A stretch of DNA of 64,000 nucleotides from SFEB01 sp964612455. Its GTDB lineage: Bacteria > Bacillota > Clostridia > Christensenellales > CAG-314. The DNA lies in assembly GCA_964612455.1 (NCBI GenBank), contig CAZTCB010000004.1:1-64000 (forward strand). The letters are read 5' to 3'. Position 1 is the first letter of the stretch; each line of letters opens with the position of its first letter. The notes under the pieces were generated by a model. The model was not told where the DNA came from. It did no database searches and was given only the letters and a program-made list of their open reading frames with translations. This document shows, one piece after another, positions 50,830 to 60,087 of this stretch. Position numbers and translations under genes: made by a program.

Positions 50830-52350
50830 ATGGAAAGAGTAGGTGTTATCGATTTAGGAAGCAATACCGCGCGGTTGGTTATTTTTGACGTCTTGGACGG
50901 CGGTTACTTTGTCACTGTTGAAGAAACTCGCGAGGGCGTCAGACTCGGCGAAACGGAGGAAGACGGCAGTCTTAAAGCCACGAGAGTTTTACAGGCAATC
51001 AATACCGTAAAAACGTTCAAGAGAATATGCGGTATTTACAAAGTGGACAGTATTCAGGCGGTTGCTACCGCGGCGGTGAGACGCGCCCGCAATCAACGCA
51101 CTTTTCTTAACGAAATGTTTACCGCTACGGGCGTCAGATTTCGCGTCCTTTCGCAGGAAGAAGAGGTAAATTATATCTATCAGGGCGTCATTAACACTAT
51201 GGACGTGCCTAAGGGTTTGATAATGGAAATCGGCGGCGGCAGTACTAAATTTATTTATTATAATCGTCGCAATATCCTTAATACCGCGGTTTTGCCCGTC
51301 GGCGCCGTAACTCTGACCGAAATGTTTTGTCGGCAGGACGAAAAGACGCCGGAGGAGTGTTCCGCCGATATGGAAGAGTACTTTAAAGGATTGTTGCAAT
51401 CGATTGATTGGCTTAAAGAAATTGATCCCGACACCCAGTTGATAGGGTTGGGCGGGACTTTTCGCAATTTGTCGAGAATAATACGCAAAATAACGAAATA
51501 TCCTTTGGATATGACTCACAATCACGTCGTTAACGTAAGCGATATATACGGTTTATACGACAATATTAAGGGATTGGATGTTGCACAGAGGCAAAAGATA
51601 AAAGGGTTGTCCATGGTGAGAGCCGACGTTTTCCCAAGTGCTTTGTCGGCAATCAAAGGATTTTTAGACTATATGGATTTTGACAGAGTGGTTACGTGCT
51701 GTACGGGGCTTCGCGAAGGCTTGATGTTTAATTACGCCGTGCCCGTTACTCTTGAAAAACCGATTACCGACGTGTTGGGACACAGTTTGTTGACGTCTAT
51801 CGCTCATCTCGGTTGCAATCAAAGCCATGCCGAGCAGGTCTTTAATCTCAGTATGCAACTTTTTAAGCAGTTGAGAGTACTGCACAAATTCCCTCGGTCA
51901 TATCTCAAGGTGCTCAGAGTGGCTGCCATGTTGTGCGATACGGGCAAATCTATCAAATTTTACAATAACGCAAAGCACTCTGCTTACTATATCCTCAACA
52001 GCAATACTTACGGTGTTTCGCATCGCGATATAGTAATGGCGGCGTTTATTACCGATTATTACAATAAAGAAGACAGCGGCTGGAACGATTGGAAAAAATA
52101 CGGCGATTACAACATCCTTAGCGAGGACGATATTGCGGCGATAAAAAAACTTGCGGTTATTTTAAAACTCGCGCGTGCCCTCGATGCCGGTCATACCGGC
52201 GTAGTGGCGGAAATAAATTGCGACGTTTTGGGTGACAGCGTTATCATGAAGACGGAGCTCAATGGAGATGCGTCGTTGGAAAAGAAATGTGCGGACGGAG
52301 TAGTGCTCGATTTCAGGCGCATTTATCGTAAAAATTTGGAAATAATTTAA
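50830..52350 (+). CDS. ppx: Exopolyphosphatase/guanosine pentaphosphate phosphatase (Ppx/GppA)
   Basis: 506 residues. Actin-like ATPase folds with G-V-I-D-L-G-S-N-T-A-R-L near the start and M-E-I-G-G-G-S-T-K for phosphate binding; the C-terminal half is HD-like (S-H-A-E-Q-V-F, C-D-T-G-K). Releases phosphate from polyphosphate and may act on pppGpp. ATG 50830 is chosen since homology begins there, though the GGAG at 50813 is somewhat distant. Maf follows after one base. Confidence 0.92.
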   Translation: MERVGVIDLGSNTARLVIFDVLDGGYFVTVEETREGVRLGETEEDGSLKATRVLQAINTVKTFKRICGIYKVDSIQAVATAAVRRARNQRTFLNEMFTATGVRFRVLSQEEEVNYIYQGVINTMDVPKGLIMEIGGGSTKFIYYNRRNILNTAVLPVGAVTLTEMFCRQDEKTPEECSADMEEYFKGLLQSIDWLKEIDPDTQLIGLGGTFRNLSRIIRKITKYPLDMTHNHVVNVSDIYGLYDNIKGLDVAQRQKIKGLSMVRADVFPSALSAIKGFLDYMDFDRVVTCCTGLREGLMFNYAVPVTLEKPITDVLGHSLLTSIAHLGCNQSHAEQVFNLSMQLFKQLRVLHKFPRSYLKVLRVAAMLCDTGKSIKFYNNAKHSAYYILNSNTYGVSHRDIVMAAFITDYYNKEDSGWNDWKKYGDYNILSEDDIAAIKKLAVILKLARALDAGHTGVVAEINCDVLGDSVIMKTELNGDASLEKKCADGVVLDFRRIYRKNLEII

Positions 52351-52351
52351 T

Positions 52352-52933
52352 ATGACGCATATAGTGCTTGCGTCGGCGTCTCCTCGTCGCAAAGAATTGC
52401 TCGGCAAGATTATTGCGGATTTTTCGGTTTGTCCCTGTTCGCTTAAAGAAGAGCGTCCTGCATTACCTCCTAAAAAGTACGTTGTATATCTTGCAAAGTT
52501 TAAGGCCGACAACGTGTACGAAACCTTGCCCGACAAATCGGACTCGGTGGTGATCGGCAGCGATACGATAGTCGTTCTTGACGGTCGGATATTGTCTAAA
52601 CCGTCCGACGAAAAAGAAGCGAAAGAGATGTTGCGAGCGTTGTCCGGTAAAACCCATTCGGTGCTCACCGGTGTTTGTATTTTATCGAAAGAACGTTCAA
52701 AAAGTTTTTTCGTCGCTACCCGTGTTAGGTTTTTTAACCTTAGCGACAGTCAGATAGACGCGTATATCGCCACTGGTAGCGCTTTGGACAAAGCAGGGGC
52801 GTACGGCATACAGGATAGCGGATTTGTGAAAAAAATCTACGGCAGTTACGACAACGTAATGGGATTGCCGACGGAAAAATTAACAAAAGAAATAAAACCT
52901 TTTTTGGTGAATAAACAGGAGTTAAAAAGATGA
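52352..52933 (+). CDS. maf: Maf/YceF-family nucleotide pyrophosphatase
   Basis: 193 residues. V-L-A-S-A-S-P-R-R-K-E-L-L at the start, I-G-S-D-T-I-V (catalytic Asp) and H-S-V-L-T-G-V. Hydrolyses dTTP, UTP and modified nucleotides; linked to septum control. No ribosome site; translation coupled to ppx. Overlaps the MreB-like gene by four bases, the usual maf-mreB neighbourhood. Confidence 0.94.
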   Translation: MTHIVLASASPRRKELLGKIIADFSVCPCSLKEERPALPPKKYVVYLAKFKADNVYETLPDKSDSVVIGSDTIVVLDGRILSKPSDEKEAKEMLRALSGKTHSVLTGVCILSKERSKSFFVATRVRFFNLSDSQIDAYIATGSALDKAGAYGIQDSGFVKKIYGSYDNVMGLPTEKLTKEIKPFLVNKQELKR

Positions 52934-53919
52934 CTAAAATGGATATTGTCGTTGATATCGGTAGTAAATTTTTAGGTTTAGGTATCGTGGACAGAGACTT
53001 TGTTTCGCGCGAGCCATGCGTCGTTGCGGAAGAAAAACAACATATTAAAAACAATTACGTAGCGTTCGGCATTAAAGCCATGCAGCTGGAAAAAACAGAC
53101 GACGGCAGTTGCACTATTATTCATCCGGTGCAAAACGGGCAGATAGTCGACGCGGATGCCTTTGAGTATTTGTTGACCTGCGCGCTCCAAAAAATCTTGC
53201 CATCGGGTGCTTTTTTGCCAAAGATGACCGCCTATTGCGTTGTCGCTTGTTGCGCGTCAAACGAGACTAAAAAATCGATTGACGATATCTTTAATAAATT
53301 GGGCTTTAAAAAGGTCGTCTTTTTGTATTCTCCGATAGCAGACGCATTTGCCGCGCGCAAAGAGTTTGGTTTTTCCTCATGCGTTACGATAAACATGGGA
53401 AACGATTTGACACAGGTTTGCGCGGTAGAAGGGAGCGAGATAGCGGGCGGCGTCACGATGCAGTGGGCAGGCGTCAAGCTCTTGTCAAAAATCGTAGAAT
53501 ACGTAAGAAACAAATATAGCGTCGTTATCGGATTGACGCAGGCAGAGCGTATCCTCGTAAACAGCATTAGCCTTTATCCCAACAATATGTCGGCGTTGCG
53601 CGTCAGAGGGGTTAATACTCAAAAAAATACAGAGGAAATCATAGAAATATCTTCACGCGAGCTTTACGAAACTACGTTTGACTTTTTTGAAAAGATAGTT
53701 AACATCGCAAATAGTCTCGTTTTGTCCGTGCCGATAGCGAAAGCCGACAAAATTCGCGCCAACGGCATCGTGCTTTTCGGCGGTTTGGCGTCCGTTGAGG
53801 GACTCGAAAAGTTTTTGGTCGATATGCTGAAAATGCCCGTCAGACTCAAATCGGCTCCCGAAAACAGCGGCGTGGAGGGTGCTAAACTCTATGCCGAAAC
53901 AATGGGTGGTCAAAAATAG
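52930..53919 (+). CDS. Divergent MreB-like protein with degenerate nucleotide site
   Basis: 329 residues, aligned to MreB over its whole length (R-E-P-C-V-V-A, H-P-V-Q-N-G-Q-I-V-D, then a Y-V-R-N-K-Y-x-V-V-I-G-L-T-Q-A-E block). Key motifs have decayed: phosphate-1 D-L-G-T-x-N-T reads D-I-G-S-K-F-L, phosphate-2 D-I-G-G-G-T-T reads N-M-G-N-D-L-T, and the adenosine motif T-G-G-G reads F-G-G-L. ATP hydrolysis is doubtful. It sits beside maf like true mreB, but mreC and mreD are missing here. Confidence 0.78.
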   Translation: MTKMDIVVDIGSKFLGLGIVDRDFVSREPCVVAEEKQHIKNNYVAFGIKAMQLEKTDDGSCTIIHPVQNGQIVDADAFEYLLTCALQKILPSGAFLPKMTAYCVVACCASNETKKSIDDIFNKLGFKKVVFLYSPIADAFAARKEFGFSSCVTINMGNDLTQVCAVEGSEIAGGVTMQWAGVKLLSKIVEYVRNKYSVVIGLTQAERILVNSISLYPNNMSALRVRGVNTQKNTEEIIEISSRELYETTFDFFEKIVNIANSLVLSVPIAKADKIRANGIVLFGGLASVEGLEKFLVDMLKMPVRLKSAPENSGVEGAKLYAETMGGQK

Positions 53920-53971
53920 AGTATAATTTCGTACCCGAAAACCTAAATGCGTTTTTTAAGGAGATGATATT

Positions 53972-54823
53972 ATGAAACGTATCGGTAGAAATCTGTTTTT
54001 ATTCGTGCTTTTTGTCATTTTTATATGTCTGTGCCTTGTCGGGTGTTCGGAAACCACGGGAGACGCCGACCGTTTGCCGAGTATGGACAAAGGGACAGTC
54101 GGCGATTCGTCGACCTATACCTCTACGACGGAAGCAACTCCGGACAGAAAGGTGATTTATTCGGTATCCGTCAGCTATACGGTTGATGCTCTCGACGATT
54201 GCGAAAAAACCGTCGCGTCAAAACTCAAAAACGACGAGTGGATATCCGGCAGTAACGTAAGCAAAAATTACGCCACCATAGTCGCGAGGATTAAAACCGA
54301 ACGCTTGGACGAGTTTTTGTCCTCTTTGGACGGACTCGGAGAAATGACTTATTACAACAAGACGTCTGAGGATATTTCCGAAAAATACTACGACAACAGC
54401 GTCCGTAAAACAGCCTTGGAAAACGAACAATCGCGTCTGTTGGCATTGCAGTCGTCGGCAACCTCGCTCGCCGACCTTATAGCAATCAATACTCGTCTAA
54501 GTGAAATAGAGGCAGAACTCGCCACCGTTAACGGTACGTTAAACAAATACGACAGTCTCGTAGAGTATAGCACCGTTACCGTGACTTTGAGCATTAAGAA
54601 TCAATACGGCACATATACGTTTTGGGACGAACTGGCAGACGGGCTTTCAGTCGCGTGGGAAATAGCAAAAGGATTGGCGATATTGATTGTTTGTATCCTT
54701 CCTTACGGCTTGGTCGGTAGCGGTATTTTCTTTTTGATTCGGCACTTAGTGCGTCGAAAAAGGGCGAAAAAGTCGGCAGAAAAACTTGCCGTAAACGACA
54801 TAAAGGAGCCGAAAGGCGACTAA
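53972..54823 (+). CDS. DUF4349 lipoprotein
   Basis: 283 residues. Lipobox C-L-V-G-C with Cys25 after a strong signal peptide; DUF4349 domain (about 60-215) with the Y-Y-D-N-S-V-R pattern and a coiled-coil stretch (E-I-E-A-E-L); one C-terminal transmembrane helix (about 236-262) and a basic tail. A TATAAT at 53922-53927 may be its promoter but lacks a good -35. AAGGAG ribosome site. Function unknown. Confidence 0.85.
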   Translation: MKRIGRNLFLFVLFVIFICLCLVGCSETTGDADRLPSMDKGTVGDSSTYTSTTEATPDRKVIYSVSVSYTVDALDDCEKTVASKLKNDEWISGSNVSKNYATIVARIKTERLDEFLSSLDGLGEMTYYNKTSEDISEKYYDNSVRKTALENEQSRLLALQSSATSLADLIAINTRLSEIEAELATVNGTLNKYDSLVEYSTVTVTLSIKNQYGTYTFWDELADGLSVAWEIAKGLAILIVCILPYGLVGSGIFFLIRHLVRRKRAKKSAEKLAVNDIKEPKGD

Positions 54824-54850
54824 ATAGGTTGAAAAATAAAAAAATCGATA

Positions 54851-54885
54851 AAAACTCCGTTTTTTTAGTGGAGTTTTTATTTTTG
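54851..54885 (+). terminator. Rho-independent terminator
   Basis: AAAACTCC(GT) pairs with (AG)TGGAGTTTTT around a T-rich loop, followed by ATTTTTG. Ends the DUF4349 gene before dnaG. Confidence 0.8.
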
Positions 54886-54943
54886 TATTGAATAATATAA
54901 GCGGAAACGTAGGGACACTATTACGAGAGACGAGGCGACGGGT

Positions 54944-56731
54944 ATGAACGACAAAGAATGGTATGATTTTTTAGCTGAACTCAAAGCGAAAAACGATATC
55001 GTAGACGTGATATCTTCTTATCTGCCCGTTCGTCAAAAGGGCAGAGGCTTTTGGGCGCTTTGTCCGTTTCACAATGACCGCAATCCGTCCTTGTCCATCA
55101 ATAGGGAAGGTCAGTATTACCACTGTTTCGTTTGCGGCGCAGGCGGCGATATTTTTAAATTTATCCAAAATTACGAAAACTGCACCTTTATGGAGGCGGC
55201 GGAAATTCTCGCTCAGCGAGCAAACGTTCGTATGCCGAGTCTTGACACCGAGACGGAAAAAAACATAGCGAAAAAAAAGCGCGTAAAGGACGATTGTCTG
55301 GACGTTTGCCTTTTTGCCGCGCGTTATTACAATGCTTGTCTTCGCAAGCAAGAAAACAAATTCGTTTCAGATTATCTCGCAAGTCGAAAAATCAGGGTCG
55401 ATATGGTCAAACGTTTCGGTTTCGGTTATTCGGACGGTTGGCAGGGCTTGGTAGATGCGTTGCGTCGCGACGGTAAAAACCTCGACACCGCAGTCAAAGC
55501 GGGCTTGCTCGTCAGACGTGACGACGGCAGTTATTTTGACGCTTTGGCGTACAGACTTATTATCCCCATTTTTGATATCAACGGCAACGTCATCGCTTTC
55601 GGCGGTCGTACGTTTAGTAAAAATAAAGACGTTGCCAAATATAAAAACACGTCGGTAACGCCGATATTCGACAAGAGCAAGACGCTTTACGCGTTAAACT
55701 TTGCAAAAAAGGCAAAGCAAAACGGCAACCTCGAGTATCTTATCGTGGTAGAAGGATATATGGACGCAATAGCGCTTCATCAGGCTGGTTTTCCCCAAAC
55801 CGTCGCGAGTATGGGTACGTCGCTTACAGTTGAACAGGCACGACAAATAAAACGCCTCGTGTCTACCGTTTATATCTGTTACGACGGCGATGCCGCCGGG
55901 CAAAACGCAACCGTAAGGGGACTCGATATTTTGAGAGAGCAAGGTCTCGACGTCAGAGTGGTGACTATGCCGGACGGAGTAGATCCCGACGAATATGTTG
56001 CCGACAACGGAGCCGACGGATATAGATTGCTTTTGTCCCGAGCAATGCCTCTGACTGATTATAAACTCGCATTGGCTGAAAAGACATTAAAGCCAAAAAC
56101 CGACACTAAAGCGGCAATAAACGAATACAGAAGAAAGTATGCGTCCAAAGCGCTTGAAATATTGATGCCGTTGTCGGCGGTAGACAGGGAAAGTTATCTG
56201 CCGGCATTGTCGTCTGCAACGGGTATGACGACGGAGTTTTTGCGGGCGCAGCTTATAAACGGTACCACGGATATCGCCGAAGACAAGGTATCAGTGCCGG
56301 ACGCCGTCGCCGACGTTCCGCAGGACGCTAAAGCAGTAGCTTATATTTTGGCGAGCAAACTTAACGGATGTTCTTTTGCCGACGACGATTTTATTTATGA
56401 CGGCGACGACGTGCTTTTTAACAAAGTTGCGCGTCTTATCGAAAAAACAAAGAGGCTCGGCAAAGAGATAAAGTTTGGAGACATTTACATGATAGAGGAC
56501 GTTGAACGATACCCGTCAAGCTTGAAAATGCTGTTGGACGTGGAGTTTTCGGGGGACGACGTCGATAAAAAGTCTTATCGCGATTGCATGGATTTATTAC
56601 AAAAAAACGATTTAAAGACAAGGCTCGATACGTTAAAAAACCGCTATTCCGTGGTTTCCGACGCGTCGGAAAAACGCAATATATTGCTTGAAATAGCCGA
56701 AATCACCAAAAAAATCAATTCAAAAGCTTAA
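54944..56731 (+). CDS. dnaG: DNA primase
   Basis: 595 residues. CHC2 zinc finger Cys40, His43, Cys61, Cys64; TOPRIM domain with V-V-E-G-Y-M-D and D-G-D-A-A-G; C-terminal helicase-binding part. Makes RNA primers for replication. The ribosome site is weak (GAGGCG... before the ATG). Followed by sigA after 20 nt, the conserved dnaG-sigA macromolecular-synthesis arrangement, without rpsU here. Confidence 0.95.
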   Translation: MNDKEWYDFLAELKAKNDIVDVISSYLPVRQKGRGFWALCPFHNDRNPSLSINREGQYYHCFVCGAGGDIFKFIQNYENCTFMEAAEILAQRANVRMPSLDTETEKNIAKKKRVKDDCLDVCLFAARYYNACLRKQENKFVSDYLASRKIRVDMVKRFGFGYSDGWQGLVDALRRDGKNLDTAVKAGLLVRRDDGSYFDALAYRLIIPIFDINGNVIAFGGRTFSKNKDVAKYKNTSVTPIFDKSKTLYALNFAKKAKQNGNLEYLIVVEGYMDAIALHQAGFPQTVASMGTSLTVEQARQIKRLVSTVYICYDGDAAGQNATVRGLDILREQGLDVRVVTMPDGVDPDEYVADNGADGYRLLLSRAMPLTDYKLALAEKTLKPKTDTKAAINEYRRKYASKALEILMPLSAVDRESYLPALSSATGMTTEFLRAQLINGTTDIAEDKVSVPDAVADVPQDAKAVAYILASKLNGCSFADDDFIYDGDDVLFNKVARLIEKTKRLGKEIKFGDIYMIEDVERYPSSLKMLLDVEFSGDDVDKKSYRDCMDLLQKNDLKTRLDTLKNRYSVVSDASEKRNILLEIAEITKKINSKA

Positions 56732-56751
56732 TCGGAGGAAAAAAGTTTTTT

Positions 56752-57813
56752 ATGTTAAACGACGAAAAACAACAGTTGGTAACTCAGTTTTTGTCCGAAA
56801 TCAGACAAAACAATACAAAAGGATACGTTACTTACGAAGAAATCGAGGCAACAATCGAAAAAATGCACCTCGAACTGACGGAAGAAGAAAACGCCGAGTT
56901 GTACAAGGCGATGGACGAGGCAAACATCAACATAGTTGACATTGCGCCAAACACCATCGATTTGGCAAAAGGAATAGCAGACGTAAGCATAGACGATCCG
57001 GTTAAGATGTATTTGAAAGATATCGGCAAAGTGCCTCTGCTCAGCGGCGAGGAAGAAGCGCGCCTTGCTCAACTCATGCAAGAAGGCGACGAGGATGCCA
57101 AAAAAAAGTTGAGCGAAGCCAACCTTCGTCTCGTAGTATCCATTGCAAAAAGATACGTCGGCAGAGGAATGCAGTTTCTTGATTTGATTCAGGAAGGCAA
57201 TCTCGGATTGATGAAAGCGGTGGACAAGTTTGATTATACCAAGGGGTTCAAGTTTTCGACGTACGCCACATGGTGGATAAGACAAGCCATAACGCGTGCC
57301 ATAGCCGATCAGGCGCGTACTATTCGCATTCCCGTACATATGGTCGAGACGATAAACAGGACCGTCAGGGTCAGTCGCACTTTATTGCAACAACTCGGTC
57401 GCGAGCCGACGCCTGAAGAAATAGCCAAAGAAATGGGCGTCCCCGAAGAAAAAGTAATAGAAATCCAAAAAATAGCGCAGGACCCCGTCAGCCTCGAAAC
57501 GCCTATCGGTGAGGAAGAAGACAGCCATCTCGTCGACTTTATAGAGGACGACAAAACGATTGCTCCGGGCGACGTGGCTGCGTACTCGGTGCTGAAAGAA
57601 CAGATGCTCGGCGTGCTTCACAAGCTCACGCCTCGTGAAGAAATGGTACTGAGATTGCGTTACGGTATCGACGACGGCAGACCTCGCACGCTCGAGGAAG
57701 TCGGTAAAGAGTTTAACGTCACGAGAGAACGCATCAGACAAATAGAGGCGAAAGCGCTTCGTAAACTTCGCCATCCTTCTAAAAAAAGAAAATTAGAGGA
57801 TTTTCTTGATTAA
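56752..57813 (+). CDS. sigA: Housekeeping RNA polymerase sigma factor SigA (RpoD)
   Basis: 353 residues. Short region 1.1, region 1.2 at about 80-110, region 2 R-L-V-V-S-I-A-K-R-Y and F-S-T-Y-A-T-W-W-I-R-Q-A, region 3, and region 4 with V-T-R-E-R-I-R-Q-I-E-A-K-A-L-R-K-L-R. Its consensus hexamers are seen repeatedly in this window. GGAGG lies 13 nt before the ATG, further than usual. Overlaps the trmK frame if that gene starts at TTG 57806. Confidence 0.96.
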   Translation: MLNDEKQQLVTQFLSEIRQNNTKGYVTYEEIEATIEKMHLELTEEENAELYKAMDEANINIVDIAPNTIDLAKGIADVSIDDPVKMYLKDIGKVPLLSGEEEARLAQLMQEGDEDAKKKLSEANLRLVVSIAKRYVGRGMQFLDLIQEGNLGLMKAVDKFDYTKGFKFSTYATWWIRQAITRAIADQARTIRIPVHMVETINRTVRVSRTLLQQLGREPTPEEIAKEMGVPEEKVIEIQKIAQDPVSLETPIGEEEDSHLVDFIEDDKTIAPGDVAAYSVLKEQMLGVLHKLTPREEMVLRLRYGIDDGRPRTLEEVGKEFNVTRERIRQIEAKALRKLRHPSKKRKLEDFLD

Positions 57814-57814
57814 C

Positions 57815-58456
57815 ATGAAAATCCCCGACAGGATAAAAATGTTGCTTTCCGTTATTCCGCAATGCGACGTATTGATGGACGTCGGTTGCGATCACGGTAT
57901 GGTCGGAGTTGCGGCTTTGCTCGAAGGAAAGGCAACGAGAGTTATTTTTACGGATATAAGTTTGCCGTCGTTAAAAAAGGCGGAGCGGCTTGCTAAACGT
58001 TACGGCGTTGACGAAAGGTGCGATTTTTTGTTTGGCGACGGGACGTGCGGCAAAAAAGCCGATTGCGTCGTCATCGCCGGCATGGGCGGAAAAGAAATTT
58101 TAAAAATATTGGACGACGGCGTTTTTTTACCCGAGTACCTCGTGCTCAACCCGATGCGTAACGCGGATACGGTGCGTAAGGAACTGTATAAAAAGTATTT
58201 TTTTGACCTTGACGTAAAGTTTTTCGATAAAAAGTATTACGACGTCATGTTTCTTAAGCGAGGAGAAGACGATTTATCCGACGAGGAAATAATATACGGA
58301 AAGACAAATATCGCTCTTTTTGGCAAAGACTTTATCAATTTTTTGCTTTTGCAGCGGTTAAAATACAATAAAATCTATAACGATACCGACAATCCCGCAG
58401 TATTAAAACGTTTAAAAGAAATCGACGGGTTGTTGGTGAGGAGTAAAAATGTTTGA
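57815..58456 (+). CDS. trmK: tRNA adenine-N1(22) methyltransferase TrmK
   Basis: 213 residues from ATG 57815; an in-frame TTG at 57806 has better spacing from AGAGGA (57795-57800) and would add three residues. SAM-binding D-V-G-C-D-H-G and the family motif A-G-M-G-G are visible. Methylates A22 of tRNAs. In many Firmicutes a Nif3-like gene follows; here a zinc-ribbon coiled-coil gene follows directly with an 8-nt overlap. Confidence 0.88.
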   Translation: MKIPDRIKMLLSVIPQCDVLMDVGCDHGMVGVAALLEGKATRVIFTDISLPSLKKAERLAKRYGVDERCDFLFGDGTCGKKADCVVIAGMGGKEILKILDDGVFLPEYLVLNPMRNADTVRKELYKKYFFDLDVKFFDKKYYDVMFLKRGEDDLSDEEIIYGKTNIALFGKDFINFLLLQRLKYNKIYNDTDNPAVLKRLKEIDGLLVRSKNV

Positions 58457-59147
58457 AAATATAATAGAGTACCAAAAGATAGACGGTCAGTTAAAGGCAA
58501 TCGAAAGCCAGCTCAGCGCGACGGAAGAGCGTAAACGCGTGCGCGCTTGTTTGCAGTATCTAAAAGAAAGCGATGAAAAACTAAAAAAAATGGAAAGCGA
58601 CGTGGCTGAAATAAAAGCCAGGAGCAATGCTTTGATGGAGCAGTACGAAACAAATTATAAACTGCTTACGGAGTACGAAAAAGGCGTGAGTAACGCACTT
58701 GACGGCGACGAGCTCAATTATCTGAGAAAAAAATTTGACGATCTCGTCAAAGTCATCGGTAACATAGAGAGAGATATGATTGCTTTATCTCAGGAGGCGA
58801 CAGGTATCTCCGCTCAGTTTGAGGAAATACGCGCGAAACTTCCGCAGGCAAAAAAACAGTACGGCGAAGCCAAAGACAAATTCGAGGTTTTGCGCAAAGC
58901 GAGAGAGCCTGAGGTCAGCGCGTTGCAGAGTAAAAAAGCAGAGATAGAAAAAACTCTTTCTCCCGAGATACTGGCTATTTACAAGGAGTTAAAGGCGCAA
59001 AACATATCGCGTCCTTTCGTGGCTTTGGAGGAACCGGATCGTTGCGGAGGATGTCGGATGGATCTCCCCGTCGGCAAACTTTCGGCATTGTCGGAGAAAG
59101 GTTACGTCAGATGCGAAAACTGCAGAAGAATAATTTATAAGCAATAG
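58449..59147 (+). CDS. Coiled-coil protein with C-terminal C4 zinc ribbon
   Basis: 232 residues. Long coiled coil over about 5-175 (heptads rich in Glu/Lys/Leu), then a zinc ribbon C-G-G-C-R-M ... C-E-N-C at the end. The family (CdsZ-like/DUF164) is widespread next to trmK in Firmicutes; its role is not settled, nucleic acid contact is possible. Overlaps trmK by eight bases. Confidence 0.85.
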   Translation: MFENIIEYQKIDGQLKAIESQLSATEERKRVRACLQYLKESDEKLKKMESDVAEIKARSNALMEQYETNYKLLTEYEKGVSNALDGDELNYLRKKFDDLVKVIGNIERDMIALSQEATGISAQFEEIRAKLPQAKKQYGEAKDKFEVLRKAREPEVSALQSKKAEIEKTLSPEILAIYKELKAQNISRPFVALEEPDRCGGCRMDLPVGKLSALSEKGYVRCENCRRIIYKQ

Positions 59148-59161
59148 GGGGAAAATAAACA

Positions 59162-60076
59162 ATGGAAAGGATAAAAACGCCCGTACCGGACAACGTTGTG
59201 CTTGAAAACGAGCGTAGTCAGGGTGTTGACAAACAGGTTAACGAACTTTCGACGTACGGCTTTTTTAAATATATATACGCCAAGAGCATGTTTAAAATGT
59301 TTGGTTTAAATTTGCTTATGTGCGTTTTTTTGGCACCGCTCGTTTATTTGTACTACCGTTTTTTCATTCAGTCGTTGAGTGTAGCAAATACGATACCTTA
59401 CAACGGTTCGTTAGGCGTCGGTTTTGCATTCTGGCAGGGTGCCGAGACGTACGCGACGCTGACGTCCAACTCGCTATTGTCGAGTTTTTGGCTTTGGGCT
59501 ATACTCGGCATTTGCGCCGTTTCGTTTGCTTTTGCCGGCGGTATTTGCGTAATACGAAACGCGTTTTGGACGGGAGAGCTTAAGGTCAGTAAATACTTTT
59601 ATAAGGGCATATATCAATGCGGCTTGATTGCTTTCGTCGGTTTTGCTCTCGTAGGAGGCGCGATTTGCGGTATCGTGCATTTAAACTTTGTCATGACGGA
59701 GTGGAGTAAATTTGCGTCCGTCGTGGTTAATATAGTACTTATTGCGGCTACCGTTTTTTTGGCGATATTCGTGTTTGTGCTTACAAGCGTGATGTCGACG
59801 TACAAACAATCTCTCGGGGTTTCTATAAAAACTTCGATTGCTATCATTAAAAAATATTTTATATCGACAGTACTCAATTTTATTATCGCGCTTATTCCCA
59901 TCGTGTTGGTGTTGTGGCTTTCGAGCTCTATGCTTGCGGTAATAATCATCATACTTTGTTTAATGATAGGTATGTATTACGTCGTATTGGTATGGCAGAC
60001 GCATATGATGAAGATTTTTTCCATCTATCATCCGGTAGAAAAGATAGTCGTAAAGCGTAAAAAACAAATCAAATAG
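59162..60076 (+). CDS. Six-helix membrane protein, YesL/YciC-like architecture
   Basis: 304 residues. A cytoplasmic N-terminus of about 40 residues, then six hydrophobic segments near 44-65, 100-130, 155-180, 190-215, 230-258 and 260-280, and a basic tail. A short G-V-S-I-K-T-S-I-A-I-I motif and W-T-G-E-L motif resemble YesL/YciC-type proteins, but I cannot assign a family firmly. Weak ribosome site GGGGG. No catalytic residues seen. Twelve nt before the TPR gene. Confidence 0.65.
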   Translation: MERIKTPVPDNVVLENERSQGVDKQVNELSTYGFFKYIYAKSMFKMFGLNLLMCVFLAPLVYLYYRFFIQSLSVANTIPYNGSLGVGFAFWQGAETYATLTSNSLLSSFWLWAILGICAVSFAFAGGICVIRNAFWTGELKVSKYFYKGIYQCGLIAFVGFALVGGAICGIVHLNFVMTEWSKFASVVVNIVLIAATVFLAIFVFVLTSVMSTYKQSLGVSIKTSIAIIKKYFISTVLNFIIALIPIVLVLWLSSSMLAVIIIILCLMIGMYYVVLVWQTHMMKIFSIYHPVEKIVVKRKKQIK

Positions 60077-60087
60077 GGGCAGCGGTT

